This document shows positions 53,199 to 62,080 of a DNA stretch of 64,000 nucleotides, one piece after another. Position 1 is the stretch's first letter, and the number at the start of each line of letters is the position of its first letter. The notes beneath the pieces were generated by a model. That model did no database searches. It was not told the origin of the DNA and saw only the letters and a list, made by a program, of their open reading frames with translations. The stretch is taken from the NCBI RefSeq assembly GCF_018502625.1, contig NZ_CP075566.1:3024001-3088000 (forward strand). The letters run 5' to 3'. A program made the position numbers and the translations under genes. The stretch comes from Pseudomonas hormoni (lineage in GTDB: Bacteria; Pseudomonadota; Gammaproteobacteria; Pseudomonadales; Pseudomonadaceae).

Positions 53199-54602
53199 TT
53201 AGGCAGACACCACTTTCCTCTCCTGCTGCCGCAACGCCGCCAAATCCCGATATCCCGCGCCCGGATGAATCTCCGGCAACCGCGGCCCTTCCCCGAACAA
53301 CTTCTCGCGCAAGGTCCCCGGCGCGTATTCGGTCTTGTACACACCGCGTTTCTGCAACTCCGGCACCAGCAACTCCACAGCGTCGATGAAGGTCTCGTGA
53401 GTCAACGCATAAGCCAGGTTGAAGCCGTCCACGTCGGTTTCCTCAACCCACTCCTGAAGCAGATCGGCAACCGTCTCGGGACTGCCGACGAACAGCGGAC
53501 CAAACCCGCCAATCCCGACCCAATCGGCCAGTTCGTTAGGGGTCCAGACCTTGTTCGGATCGGCCGTGGAGAACGCTTCCACCGCCGATTGAATGGCATT
53601 GGTGTGCACATGCTTGAGTGGCTCATCGGGTTTGAACTGACTGAAATCGATCCCGGTCCAGCCGGAGATCAATGCCATCGCGCCTTCGTAACTGACCCAG
53701 GTTTTGTATTCCTCGAACTTGGCTTTGGCCTTGGCATCGGTCTCGCCGAGGATCACCGTTTGCAGGTTGAAGATCAGGATCTTCGACGGATCACGCCCGG
53801 CCTCGGCGGCACGACGACGGATGTCGGCGACGGTCTTTTTCAGCAGCACTTTCGACGGCGCCGCCACGAACACGCACTCGGCGTGTTCAGCGGCGAACTG
53901 CTTGCCGCGACTCGATGCACCCGCTTGATAGAGAACCGGCGTGCGTTGTGGCGAGGGTTCGCAGAGGTGAATGCCGGGCACCTGGAAATGTTTGCCGACA
54001 TGCTCGATCTCGTGGATTTTGCTCGGATCGCTGAAAATCCTGCGCTCGCGATCGCGCAGGATGGCGCCCTCTTCCCAACTGCCTTCCCAGAGCTTGTAGC
54101 AAACCTCCAGGTATTCTTCGGCGTAGTCGTAACGAGCATCGTGTTCGGTCTGGCTTTTCTGCCCGAGGTTCTTGGCGCCGCTTTCCAGATACGAGGTGAC
54201 AATGTTCCAGCCCGCGCGCCCCTTGGTCAGGTGATCGAGGGTCGACAGGCGTCGGGCGAACGGATACGGATGCTCGAACGACAGCGATGCCGTCAATCCA
54301 AAGCCCAGATGCTCGGTGACCAGCGCCATTGGCGGAATCAGTTGCAACGGATCGTTGACCGGCACTTGCGCCGCCTGACGAATCGCCGCGTCACCGTTGC
54401 CGTTATAGACATCGTAAATGCCCAGTACATCGGCAATGAACAAGCCATCGAACTTGCCGCGTTCGAGGATTTTCGCCAGATCGGTCCAGTATTCGAGGTC
54501 CTTGTACTGCCAGGAGCGATCCCGCGGGTGCGCCCACAAACCCGGCGACTGGTGGCCGACACAGTTCATGTCAAACGCGTTGAGACGAATTTCACGGGCC
54601 AT
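53199..54602 (-). CDS. LLM-class flavin-dependent monooxygenase (NtaA/SnaA/DszA type)
   Basis: The product is 467 residues from MAREIRLNAFDMNC, a start overlapping the preceding stop (ATGA). The family signatures are FDGLFIADVLGIYDVYNGN, HLTKGRAGWNIVTSYLESGA and HDARYDYAEEYLEVCYKLWEGSW. These enzymes use FMNH2 from a separate reductase to cleave sulfones, chelators or similar compounds. With SfnB-like neighbours, a role in sulfur scavenging is likely. Confidence 0.9.
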   Translation of the reverse strand: MAREIRLNAFDMNCVGHQSPGLWAHPRDRSWQYKDLEYWTDLAKILERGKFDGLFIADVLGIYDVYNGNGDAAIRQAAQVPVNDPLQLIPPMALVTEHLGFGLTASLSFEHPYPFARRLSTLDHLTKGRAGWNIVTSYLESGAKNLGQKSQTEHDARYDYAEEYLEVCYKLWEGSWEEGAILRDRERRIFSDPSKIHEIEHVGKHFQVPGIHLCEPSPQRTPVLYQAGASSRGKQFAAEHAECVFVAAPSKVLLKKTVADIRRRAAEAGRDPSKILIFNLQTVILGETDAKAKAKFEEYKTWVSYEGAMALISGWTGIDFSQFKPDEPLKHVHTNAIQSAVEAFSTADPNKVWTPNELADWVGIGGFGPLFVGSPETVADLLQEWVEETDVDGFNLAYALTHETFIDAVELLVPELQKRGVYKTEYAPGTLREKLFGEGPRLPEIHPGAGYRDLAALRQQERKVVSA

Positions 54603-55039
54603 CAAACGGCACTCCGCAAGCTGGGTGGATGGATGCCGTTGAGGCGGAAGTTACCGATGAGATGGAGTTTCCAGCGCAGCGGGTCGTGCAGTGATCCGGG
54701 CAACACAGTGCGTTGGCCGGTGAGTTCGAATTCGGCGTTGCTGACGGTGTTCAACGCATCTGCACTGGCCAGATGCGACTCGGCGATGGCGACGCTGATT
54801 TCGGTGTCGTCTTCGTGGCTATTCAGAAAAGCTTCAGCACGTTCCAGCAGTGCGGCAGCGACTTCGATGCGAATGTGCAAATCGCCGAAACGGCTGATGA
54901 CGTAGGGGTCATCGTTGGTTTTAGCCTGATGACGAATGAAGCGCAGGGTCGCATCAAGCAAACTGCGCGCGTTGTGCAAGTCGTGCTGACTTTTGGCCAG
55001 GGGTTGCCCGGCAGCAATCGGTTGAGTCAAGGCATTCAT
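54602..55039 (-). CDS. Acyl-CoA-dehydrogenase C-terminal-domain-only protein (145 aa)
   Basis: It starts at MNALTQPIAAGQPLA (GAGGAG upstream) and matches only the C-terminal helical domain of the SfnB-like protein encoded just upstream. The shared tail is LHDPxRWKxHLIGN followed by LNG. The FAD/substrate half is missing. It has a proper start, ribosome site and coupling to the monooxygenase, so it is a maintained gene rather than debris. It may be a partner or flavin-site contributor in a mixed oligomer. Confidence 0.68.
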   Translation of the reverse strand: MNALTQPIAAGQPLAKSQHDLHNARSLLDATLRFIRHQAKTNDDPYVISRFGDLHIRIEVAAALLERAEAFLNSHEDDTEISVAIAESHLASADALNTVSNAEFELTGQRTVLPGSLHDPLRWKLHLIGNFRLNGIHPPSLRSAV

Positions 55040-55049
55040 GGTGGGCTCC

Positions 55050-56252
55050 TCAGTTCCAGGCGTGGCGCGCGGGCTTCACGCCGTTGAGCAGGTAGTTGCC
55101 GATCAGGTGGTATTTCCAGCGTGCCGGGTCGTGCAGCGTGTGAGTGCGGGCGTTGCGCCAGTGGCGGTCGAGGTTGTACTTGCCGAGCACCGAGCGGGTG
55201 CCGGCCAGTTCGAAGAGTTTGCTGCTGGCGAGCAAGGCGATTTCGGCGGACAGGACTTTGGCCTGGGCGACCACCACCGAAGCGTGGGCCACGGAGTCTT
55301 CGTTGGGGGTGAGCAAGGCTTGGTCGATGGCCTGCCCGGCTTTCTTGAGGATTGCTTCGGTGCCGTGGACGCGCCATTCGAGTTCGCCTATCGCGGCGAT
55401 GCTGAACGGGTCCTGCCAGCCGTGATCCTGTCCGCTGTCGATCCAGGGCCGGGATTCGCGGGCGTAGCGCTTGGTTTCTTCCAGCGCGCCAACGGCGATG
55501 CCAGTGTCCACCGCGGCTTGAATGATTTGTGAAATCGGGCCGTCGGCGGTGGGTTCGTCGAACGCCTTGTGAGCTGGAATCACCGCACTCAACGGCACTT
55601 TCACCGCATTCAACGTGACGCCGCCACTGGCGGTGGTGCGCTGGCCAAAACCGTCCCAGCTGTCGATCACGGTCAGACCGGGATTGTCGCGCTCAATGAA
55701 CGCGATGAAGGCCTGGTTCTGCTCGTTGACCGCCACCGCCGGCACGATGTGCGCGAACAGTGCGCCGGTGCAATAAAACTTCTCGCCATCGATCTGCGCG
55801 GTGTCTTTGTCGAAACGAATACGGGTTTCGAAGGCCCCGGCGTTTTTGCTTTTGGATTCGGAGAAGGCGTTGCCGAAGCGAAAACCCTGCAGGACTTTGT
55901 CGAAGTAGTAACGCTTCTGCTCTTCGGTGGCGGTTTGCAGCAGGATGTCGAGCACGCCGAGGTGGTTTTGCGGGATCTGGCCGAGGGAGGAGTCGGCGGA
56001 GGAAATGATCTTGACCACTTCCGCCACCGTCACATAAGAAACGCCGGCGCCGCCGTACTCCTTGGGAACCGTGATACCCCAAAGGCCGCTGGCGGAAAAC
56101 TCGTCAAGCTCGGCGACCGGCAGGCGTCGCTCGCGATCCCGCACGCTGGCCTCGATGGCGAAACGTGCAGCGAGCTTGTGAGCGACGGCAATCGCCTCGG
56201 CGTCCGAGCGGATCACGTGGGCAGTGCGAGGGATTTGGGCAGAGGCTGTCAT
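55050..56252 (-). CDS. sfnB: SfnB-family sulfur acquisition oxidoreductase
   Basis: This 400-residue acyl-CoA-dehydrogenase-fold flavoprotein starts at MTASAQIPRTAHV (GGAG upstream). Landmarks are SASGLWGITVPKEYGGAGVSYVTVAEVV, GQIPQNHLG, GNAFSESKSKNAGAF and the tail LHDPARWKYHLIGNYLLNG. SfnB proteins help use dimethyl sulfone-type sulfur in Pseudomonas. It is the first gene of an operon with a candidate sigma-54 promoter upstream. Confidence 0.85.
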   Translation of the reverse strand: MTASAQIPRTAHVIRSDAEAIAVAHKLAARFAIEASVRDRERRLPVAELDEFSASGLWGITVPKEYGGAGVSYVTVAEVVKIISSADSSLGQIPQNHLGVLDILLQTATEEQKRYYFDKVLQGFRFGNAFSESKSKNAGAFETRIRFDKDTAQIDGEKFYCTGALFAHIVPAVAVNEQNQAFIAFIERDNPGLTVIDSWDGFGQRTTASGGVTLNAVKVPLSAVIPAHKAFDEPTADGPISQIIQAAVDTGIAVGALEETKRYARESRPWIDSGQDHGWQDPFSIAAIGELEWRVHGTEAILKKAGQAIDQALLTPNEDSVAHASVVVAQAKVLSAEIALLASSKLFELAGTRSVLGKYNLDRHWRNARTHTLHDPARWKYHLIGNYLLNGVKPARHAWN

Positions 56253-56291
56253 GGGCCGACTCCGGGATTCTGGTGAATGCACCAGAGCTTT

Positions 56292-56307
56292 TGCAGGAGT
56301 CGTGCCT
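56292..56307 (-). promoter_or_regulatory. Candidate sigma-54 promoter for the sfnB-like operon
   Basis: Leftward it reads AGGCACGACTCCTGCA, fitting TGGCACG-N4-TTGCW at all but two positions. It is about 40 bases ahead of the ATG at 56252. The -12 element CTGCA is the same as in the site at 28222. Confidence 0.6.
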
Positions 56308-56408
56308 GAAACTAATTTCGTTTAATTTCAACAGGTTGATGAGTTATTCGAGAAATCAGCGCAGCTTAAAAACAGCAATGTGTCTATCCGGTGTTGATCG
56401 GCGAACAG

Positions 56409-56984
56409 TTAGATCACCACGTTTCTCACGAACCGCGCCGCCACCGGCCCGTCGTTGCGATAGGCATGCGGCTGGTTACTGGCGAACATGTAGAACTCAC
56501 CAGCGGCGATCTCATGGGGCGTGTCGCCGAGCATCAGTGTCAGGCAGCCTTCAAAGACGTAAATCTGCTCGCTCCAGCCATCGGCATCCGGTTGCGACGG
56601 GTAGATTTCCCCCGGTTGCAGGCACCATTCCCACTGTTCCACTTCGCGGGTGGCGGTGGCCTTGGACAACAAAACGGCTTTGCTGCCGGGAATCGTCCCG
56701 GCCCAGGCCACTTCGTTGATGCGGCTCGGGTCTCGGGCATCCGGCGCCTGGATCAGGTCACTGAATGCTACGTCCAGCGCTTCCGCTACGCGGTCGAGGG
56801 TGGTCAGGCTGACGTTCTTCTCGCCGGCCTCGATGGCCACCAGCATGCGTCGACTGACCCCGGACTTTTCCGCCAGCGCGGTCTGGCTCATGTCGGCCGC
56901 ATGGCGCAGGCGCCGAACGTTCAAACTGACGTGTTGAAGGACCGAAGCCCGTTGCGTTGAATCTTTGTGCACTATATTGCTCAC
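56409..56984 (-). CDS. XRE-cupin regulator
   Basis: The helix-turn-helix is LRHAADMSQTALAEKSGVSRRMLVAIEAGEKN. The cupin is YVFEGCLTLMLGDTPHEIAAGEFYMFASNQPHAYRND. No ATG is available; GTG at 56984 (MSNIVHKDSTQ) or 56972 is the probable start, giving about 191 residues, with no clear Shine-Dalgarno sequence, so translation may be near-leaderless. It is divergent from the EamA transporter, the likely target, with a 12-bp palindrome between. Confidence 0.8.
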   Translation of the reverse strand: MSNIVHKDSTQRASVLQHVSLNVRRLRHAADMSQTALAEKSGVSRRMLVAIEAGEKNVSLTTLDRVAEALDVAFSDLIQAPDARDPSRINEVAWAGTIPGSKAVLLSKATATREVEQWEWCLQPGEIYPSQPDADGWSEQIYVFEGCLTLMLGDTPHEIAAGEFYMFASNQPHAYRNDGPVAARFVRNVVI

Positions 56985-56997
56985 TTGGTGGGGTTGG

Positions 56998-57009
56998 GCA
57001 GTATACTGC
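56998..57009. promoter_or_regulatory. Palindromic operator/promoter between regulator and EamA gene
   Basis: GCAGTATACTGC is a perfect 12-bp palindrome containing TATACT on both strands, so it may act as a shared -10 and operator for the divergent genes. Confidence 0.5.
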
Positions 57010-57056
57010 GCAACATTCGGCGCATTGTGCGTCGCCCTCAGGTAGCGCGCAAGGTC

Positions 57057-58085
57057 ATGACGTCGTTGAACTCCTCCCCGGCTTCTTCCCGATTCTCCCG
57101 GTTCAGCAAGGCCGAGTGCGTGCTGGTGCTGATCACCATGGTCTGGGGTGGCACCTTTCTGTTGGTGCAGCACGCCATGACCGTCAGCGGCCCGATGTTC
57201 TTCGTCGGCCTGCGCTTTGCGGCGGCGGCGATTATCGTCTCGCTGTTCTCCTGGCGTCATCTGCGGGAACTGACCCTGTTCGAACTCAAGGCCGGCGCCT
57301 TTATCGGCGTGGCGATCATGCTCGGTTATGGCTTGCAGACGGTCGGCTTGCAGAGCATTCCCAGCAGTCAGTCGGCCTTCATTACCGCGTTGTACGTGCC
57401 CTTCGTGCCGTTGCTGCAATGGCTGGTGCTGGGACGGCGTCCGGGGTTGATGCCGAGCATTGGCATCATGCTGGCCTTTACCGGGCTGATGTTGTTGTCG
57501 GGGCCTGCCGGCGCGTCGTTCAACTTCAGCCCCGGTGAAATCGCCACGTTGATCAGCGCCGTGGCGATTGCCGCCGAGATCATTCTGATCAGCACCTATG
57601 CCGGCCAGGTCGATGTGCGTCGGGTGACGGTGGTGCAATTGGCAACCACCTCGGTGCTGGCGTTTTTGATGGTGGTGCCGACTCAGGAAGTCATTCCCGA
57701 CTTCTCATGGCTCCTGCTGTGCAGCGCCCTCGGCCTCGGCGCGGCCAGTGCGGCGATTCAGGTGGCGATGAACTGGGCGCAAAAAAGCGTTTCGCCGACG
57801 CGGGCGACGTTGATCTATGCCGGTGAGCCGGTCTGGGCCGGGATTGTCGGGCGGATCGCCGGGGAGCGGTTGCCGGCGATTGCATTGGTGGGCGCGGGGT
57901 TGATTGTCGCGGCGGTGATAGTGAGTGAGTTGAAGACTAAGGGTAAGGCGGGTGCGGCCGAGGAAGAGTTGCGCCGCAATGGTGTGAACACAGTGGAACC
58001 CTGTGGGAGCGAGCCTGCTCCGGGCGACGCTCCGACGAAGGGGCCGGACGCCGCCCCAGCGATCACTCGGGCAAGGACCGAATGA
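57057..58085 (+). CDS. EamA/DMT-family transporter with REP-derived tail
   Basis: The product is 342 residues from MTSLNSSPASSRF. About ten membrane segments in two EamA repeats are visible (ECVLVLITMVWGGTFLLVQHAM; QSAFITALYVPFVPLLQW; LIYAGEPVWAGIVGRIAGE). The last ~45 residues are polar and non-family, and part of them (CGSEPAPGDAPT) is encoded by a GTGGGAGCGAGCC REP half. The stop overlaps the 3' end of the convergent gene by 23 bp. Metabolite exporter; substrate unknown. Confidence 0.85.
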   Translation: MTSLNSSPASSRFSRFSKAECVLVLITMVWGGTFLLVQHAMTVSGPMFFVGLRFAAAAIIVSLFSWRHLRELTLFELKAGAFIGVAIMLGYGLQTVGLQSIPSSQSAFITALYVPFVPLLQWLVLGRRPGLMPSIGIMLAFTGLMLLSGPAGASFNFSPGEIATLISAVAIAAEIILISTYAGQVDVRRVTVVQLATTSVLAFLMVVPTQEVIPDFSWLLLCSALGLGAASAAIQVAMNWAQKSVSPTRATLIYAGEPVWAGIVGRIAGERLPAIALVGAGLIVAAVIVSELKTKGKAGAAEEELRRNGVNTVEPCGSEPAPGDAPTKGPDAAPAITRARTE

Positions 58086-58539
58086 TGTCAGCCAGGTCGT
58101 CCCTGGTGATCTCGTTGGATTTTATTGCCGCGACGACATCTTCCTTGGAGAGTGGAAAGCGTTTGAAAATCTTCTTCAGGGCATCGGAATCAATATTTGA
58201 CGTCCAAAGAGGAGAAATGAAATTCCCTTGGTACTCCGGCTTCATCGGGACATCCTCATAAGCGATGGCCCCTTTATGGTTGAGGTAGACGATATAGCGA
58301 TCATGCCCTTCAGGAAAACTCTTGTCGTAGTAAAGAGTGACGCCGGCAGGTAGCACATAGTAATTATCATCACCCTCTACCCCCTCGATAAGCAAAGGCG
58401 CTTTGGTCCTGAGCATTTTCCTGTCATGCGTGCCTGATACATGGTTAAACCAGACAAATGCCAAGACAGCCGCATTAACAAGCACTAAAACCGCCAACCA
58501 GAAAGAAAGCTGTTTATTCGTAAACATCCTTTTTGTCAT
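58063..58539 (-). CDS. Hypothetical single-span membrane protein (158 aa)
   Basis: The start at MTKRMFTNKQLSFW has GAGG upstream. One membrane segment (FWLAVLVLVNAAVLAFVWF) is followed by a ~120-residue extracytoplasmic domain with YYVLPAGVTLYYDKSFPEGHDRYIVYLNHKG. No family recognised. It is less GC-rich than neighbours and may be acquired. Confidence 0.68.
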   Translation of the reverse strand: MTKRMFTNKQLSFWLAVLVLVNAAVLAFVWFNHVSGTHDRKMLRTKAPLLIEGVEGDDNYYVLPAGVTLYYDKSFPEGHDRYIVYLNHKGAIAYEDVPMKPEYQGNFISPLWTSNIDSDALKKIFKRFPLSKEDVVAAIKSNEITRDDLADIIRSLPE

Positions 58540-58642
58540 AACGCGCCTCGGTAGTTCCTTCCAGTAGGCTTTCAAAACTGCCGGCATGAAAACAGGACCG
58601 GAACAATCCTACAAGCAAGCAACTGTCGCCTTCGCCGCTGAT

Positions 58643-58674
58643 CCCTGTGGGAGCGGGCTTGCTCGCGAAGGGGC
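58643..58674. repeat. Single REP unit
   Basis: It reads CCTGTGGGAGCGGGCTTGCTC and onward, one half of a REPIN, in the gap before the antiporter operon. Confidence 0.7.
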
Positions 58675-58817
58675 CAGACCTGCTAAACACTCTCTCTTGA
58701 AACAATGTGAACCAGGCTTTTTCCATCTACCGTGTAGGATTCTGCGACAGCTTGCCGTTTGGTGATCCGGGGACTGGCACGTATGATGCTTCACAAACTT
58801 CCGCAGATTAGAAGCCT

Positions 58818-61736
58818 ATGTCCCTGATAGTTCTACTGCTTCTGCCCTTTGTCGGCAGCTGTCTGGCAGCCTTGCTGCCGCACAACGCGCGTAACACCGA
58901 ATCTTTGTTGGCTGGTGTGGTTGCCCTGATCGGCACCATTCAGGTCGCCCTCCTGTACCCGCAGATCGCCCACGGCGGCGTCATTCGCGAAGAATTTTTC
59001 TGGTTGCCCAGCCTGGGTCTGAACTTCGTCCTGCGCATGGACGGGTTTGCCTGGCTGTTCTCGATGCTGGTGCTGGGCATCGGCACGCTGGTGTCGCTGT
59101 ACGCCCGTTACTACATGTCGCCGGACGATCCGGTGCCGCGGTTCTTTGCGTTTTTCCTGGCGTTCATGGGCGCCATGCTCGGGTTGGTGATTTCCGGCAA
59201 CCTGATCCAGATCGTGTTTTTCTGGGAGCTGACCAGCCTCTTTTCATTCCTGTTGATCGGCTATTGGCACCACCGCGCCGATGCACGACGCGGCGCCTAC
59301 ATGGCGCTGATGGTCACCGGTGCGGGCGGTTTGTGTTTGCTGGCGGGGGTCATGCTGCTTGGCCATGTGGTCGGCAGCTATGACCTGGACAAGGTCCTGG
59401 CCGCCGGCGATCTGATTCGCGCACATGCCCTCTACCCTATCCTGCTGCCCCTGATCCTGATCGGCGCCCTGAGCAAAAGTGCGCAGTTCCCCTTCCATTT
59501 CTGGCTGCCCCACGCGATGGCGGCGCCGACGCCGGTCTCGGCCTATCTGCACTCGGCGACCATGGTCAAGGCGGGGGTTTTTCTGCTGGCGCGGCTGTGG
59601 CCGTCGTTGTCCGGCAGTGAAGAATGGTTCTACATCGTCAGCGGCGCCGGCGCGTGCACCCTGTTGCTCGGCGCGTATTGCGCGATGTTCCAGAACGACC
59701 TCAAGGGTCTGCTTGCGTACTCGACCATCAGCCACCTCGGCCTGATCACCCTGCTGCTCGGCCTGAACAGTCCGCTGGCCGCCGTGGCCGCCGTGTTCCA
59801 CATTCTCAACCACGCCACCTTCAAGGCCTCGCTGTTCATGGCCGCCGGGATCATCGACCACGAAAGCGGTACTCGCGACATTCGCAGGCTCAGTGGCCTG
59901 ATCAAACTGATTCCGTTCACCGCCACCCTGGCCATGGTTGCCAGCGCCTCGATGGCTGGCGTGCCGCTGCTCAACGGCTTCCTGTCGAAAGAGATGTTCT
60001 TCGCCGAAACCGTGTTCATCAACGCGACCGCCTGGATCGAGATGACCCTGCCGATCGTCGCGACCATCGCCGGCACCTTTAGCGTCGCTTACTCACTGCG
60101 CTTCACGGTCGACGTGTTCTTCGGCCCGACCGCCACCGACCTGCCGCACACCCCGCACGAACCACCACGCTGGATGCGCGCGCCGGTGGAGTTGCTGGTG
60201 TTCACCTGCCTGATCGTGGGGATTTTTCCGGCCCAAGTGGTCGGCTCGTTACTGGCCGCCGCTGCCCTGCCCGTCGTTGGCGGCACGCTGCCGGAATACA
60301 GCCTGGCGATCTGGCACGGCTGGAACGCACCGATGATCATGAGCCTGATCGCCATGTCCGGCGGCATCGTGCTCTACCTGCTGCTGCGCAATCAGCTCAA
60401 GCGCGGACGTTTCAAATACCCGCCGGTCATTGGCCTGTTCAACGGCAAGCGCCTGTTCGAGCGCAGCCTGGTGATCATGATGCGCCTGGCCCGTCGTCTG
60501 GAGCGGCGAATCAGCACCAAGCGCCTGCAAACCCAGCTGTTCCTGATGGTGCTCGCCGCCGTGCTGGCCGGTTTGATCCCGATGCTCCACAGCAGCCTGA
60601 GCTGGGGCGACCGGCCGAAGATTCCGGGCTCGATCGTGTTCGTGACCCTCTGGCTGCTGGCGATTGCCTGCGCCCTCGGCGCGGCGTGGCAGGCCAAGTA
60701 TCACCGGCTCGCGGCCCTGACCATGGTCAGCGTCTGCGGACTGATGACGTGCATTACGTTTGTGTGGTTCTCGGCTCCGGACCTGGCGCTGACGCAACTG
60801 GTGGTCGAAGTGGTGACCACGGTGCTGATCCTGCTGGGCCTGCGCTGGTTGCCGCGACGGATCGAAGAAGTCTCGCCGCTGCCAAGCACACTGCGCAAGG
60901 CACGCATCCGTCGACTGCGCGACTTGCTGCTGTCGATCGCCGTCGGGGGTGGCATGGCGTTGCTGTCGTACGCGATGCTGACGCGCCAGACGCCGAACGA
61001 TATTTCCTCGTTCTACCTCAGCCGCGCCTTGCCCGAAGGCGGCGGCAGCAACGTGGTCAACGTGATGCTGGTGGATTTCCGTGGCTTCGACACCCTCGGC
61101 GAAATCACCGTACTGGTGGCGGTGGCGCTGACTGTGTTCGCCCTGTTGCGACGCTTCCGTCCGCCGAAAGAAAGCCTGCAACTGCCGGCCCAACAACGTT
61201 TGCTTGCACCGGACGTGGTTACCGATCTGGTCAACCCGCGTCACGCCAGCGACACCGCGCTCGGCTTCATGATGGTGCCGGCGGTGCTGGTGCGCCTGCT
61301 GCTGCCGATTGCGTTTGTGGTGTCGATCTACCTGTTCATGCGCGGGCACAACCAGCCGGGCGGCGGGTTTGTCGCGGGGTTGGTGATGTCGGTGGCGTTC
61401 ATCCTGCAATACATGGTCGCCGGCACGCAGTGGGTCGAGGCGCAAATGAGCCTGCGACCGTTGCGCTGGATGGGCACCGGCCTGCTGTTCGCCACGGTCA
61501 CCGGGCTCGGGGCGATGGCAGTCGGTTATCCGTTCCTGACCACCCACACCTGGCATTTCGAACTGCCGGTATTCGGTGACATTCATATCGCCAGCGCGTT
61601 GTTCTTCGACATTGGCGTGTACTCGGTGGTAGTCGGCTCGACGCTGTTGATCCTCACCGCCCTCGCCCACCAATCGGTACGCGGCCACAAAACCGCCGCC
61701 CTGCCCAGATCCGTCGCCATGAAAGGAGCCGTCTGA
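58818..61736 (+). CDS. mrpA: Mrp-type cation/proton antiporter, fused A and B subunits
   Basis: This 972-residue membrane protein is homologous to NuoL-type subunits in the first ~600 residues (FPFHFWLPHAMAAPTPVSAYLHSATMVKAGVFLLARLWP; AYSTISHLGLI; HILNHATFKASLFMAAG). The C-terminal ~150 residues are an MnhB-like domain (VSIYLFMRGHNQPGGGFVAGLVMSVAFILQYM). So A and B are one protein, as in Pha systems. It exports Na+ or K+ in exchange for protons. Confidence 0.93.
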   Translation: MSLIVLLLLPFVGSCLAALLPHNARNTESLLAGVVALIGTIQVALLYPQIAHGGVIREEFFWLPSLGLNFVLRMDGFAWLFSMLVLGIGTLVSLYARYYMSPDDPVPRFFAFFLAFMGAMLGLVISGNLIQIVFFWELTSLFSFLLIGYWHHRADARRGAYMALMVTGAGGLCLLAGVMLLGHVVGSYDLDKVLAAGDLIRAHALYPILLPLILIGALSKSAQFPFHFWLPHAMAAPTPVSAYLHSATMVKAGVFLLARLWPSLSGSEEWFYIVSGAGACTLLLGAYCAMFQNDLKGLLAYSTISHLGLITLLLGLNSPLAAVAAVFHILNHATFKASLFMAAGIIDHESGTRDIRRLSGLIKLIPFTATLAMVASASMAGVPLLNGFLSKEMFFAETVFINATAWIEMTLPIVATIAGTFSVAYSLRFTVDVFFGPTATDLPHTPHEPPRWMRAPVELLVFTCLIVGIFPAQVVGSLLAAAALPVVGGTLPEYSLAIWHGWNAPMIMSLIAMSGGIVLYLLLRNQLKRGRFKYPPVIGLFNGKRLFERSLVIMMRLARRLERRISTKRLQTQLFLMVLAAVLAGLIPMLHSSLSWGDRPKIPGSIVFVTLWLLAIACALGAAWQAKYHRLAALTMVSVCGLMTCITFVWFSAPDLALTQLVVEVVTTVLILLGLRWLPRRIEEVSPLPSTLRKARIRRLRDLLLSIAVGGGMALLSYAMLTRQTPNDISSFYLSRALPEGGGSNVVNVMLVDFRGFDTLGEITVLVAVALTVFALLRRFRPPKESLQLPAQQRLLAPDVVTDLVNPRHASDTALGFMMVPAVLVRLLLPIAFVVSIYLFMRGHNQPGGGFVAGLVMSVAFILQYMVAGTQWVEAQMSLRPLRWMGTGLLFATVTGLGAMAVGYPFLTTHTWHFELPVFGDIHIASALFFDIGVYSVVVGSTLLILTALAHQSVRGHKTAALPRSVAMKGAV

Positions 61737-62080
61737 TGGAAGAAGTCATCGCAATCGCCATCGGCGTGCTCGCCGCGTCCGGCGTCTGGCTGGTGCTGCG
61801 ACCACGGACGTTCCAGGTGGTCATGGGCCTGTGTTTGCTGTCGTATGGCGTCAACCTGTTCATCTTCAGCATGGGCAGCCTGTTCATCGGCAAGGAGCCG
61901 ATCATCAAGGACGGCGTGCCCCAGGACCTGCTGCATTACACCGACCCGCTGCCGCAAGCGCTGGTGCTGACCGCCATCGTGATCAGCTTCGCCATGACCG
62001 CGCTGTTTCTTGTGGTGCTGCTCGCATCTCGCGGCCTCACCGGCACCGACCACGTGGATGGCCGGGAGCCTAAAGAATGA
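61736..62080 (+). CDS. mrpC: Mrp antiporter subunit C
   Basis: This 114-residue NuoK-like protein has three hydrophobic segments. MEEVIAIAIGVLAASGVWLVL and VMGLCLLSYGVNLFIFSMGSLF are diagnostic. It overlaps the A stop by one base and subunit D by four. Confidence 0.93.
   Translation: MEEVIAIAIGVLAASGVWLVLRPRTFQVVMGLCLLSYGVNLFIFSMGSLFIGKEPIIKDGVPQDLLHYTDPLPQALVLTAIVISFAMTALFLVVLLASRGLTGTDHVDGREPKE

Noticed and set aside
60249..61688. 479-residue minus-strand ORF inside mrpA
   Set aside because: It is a His/Gln/Arg-rich shadow of a high-GC gene with clear antiporter motifs on the plus strand.
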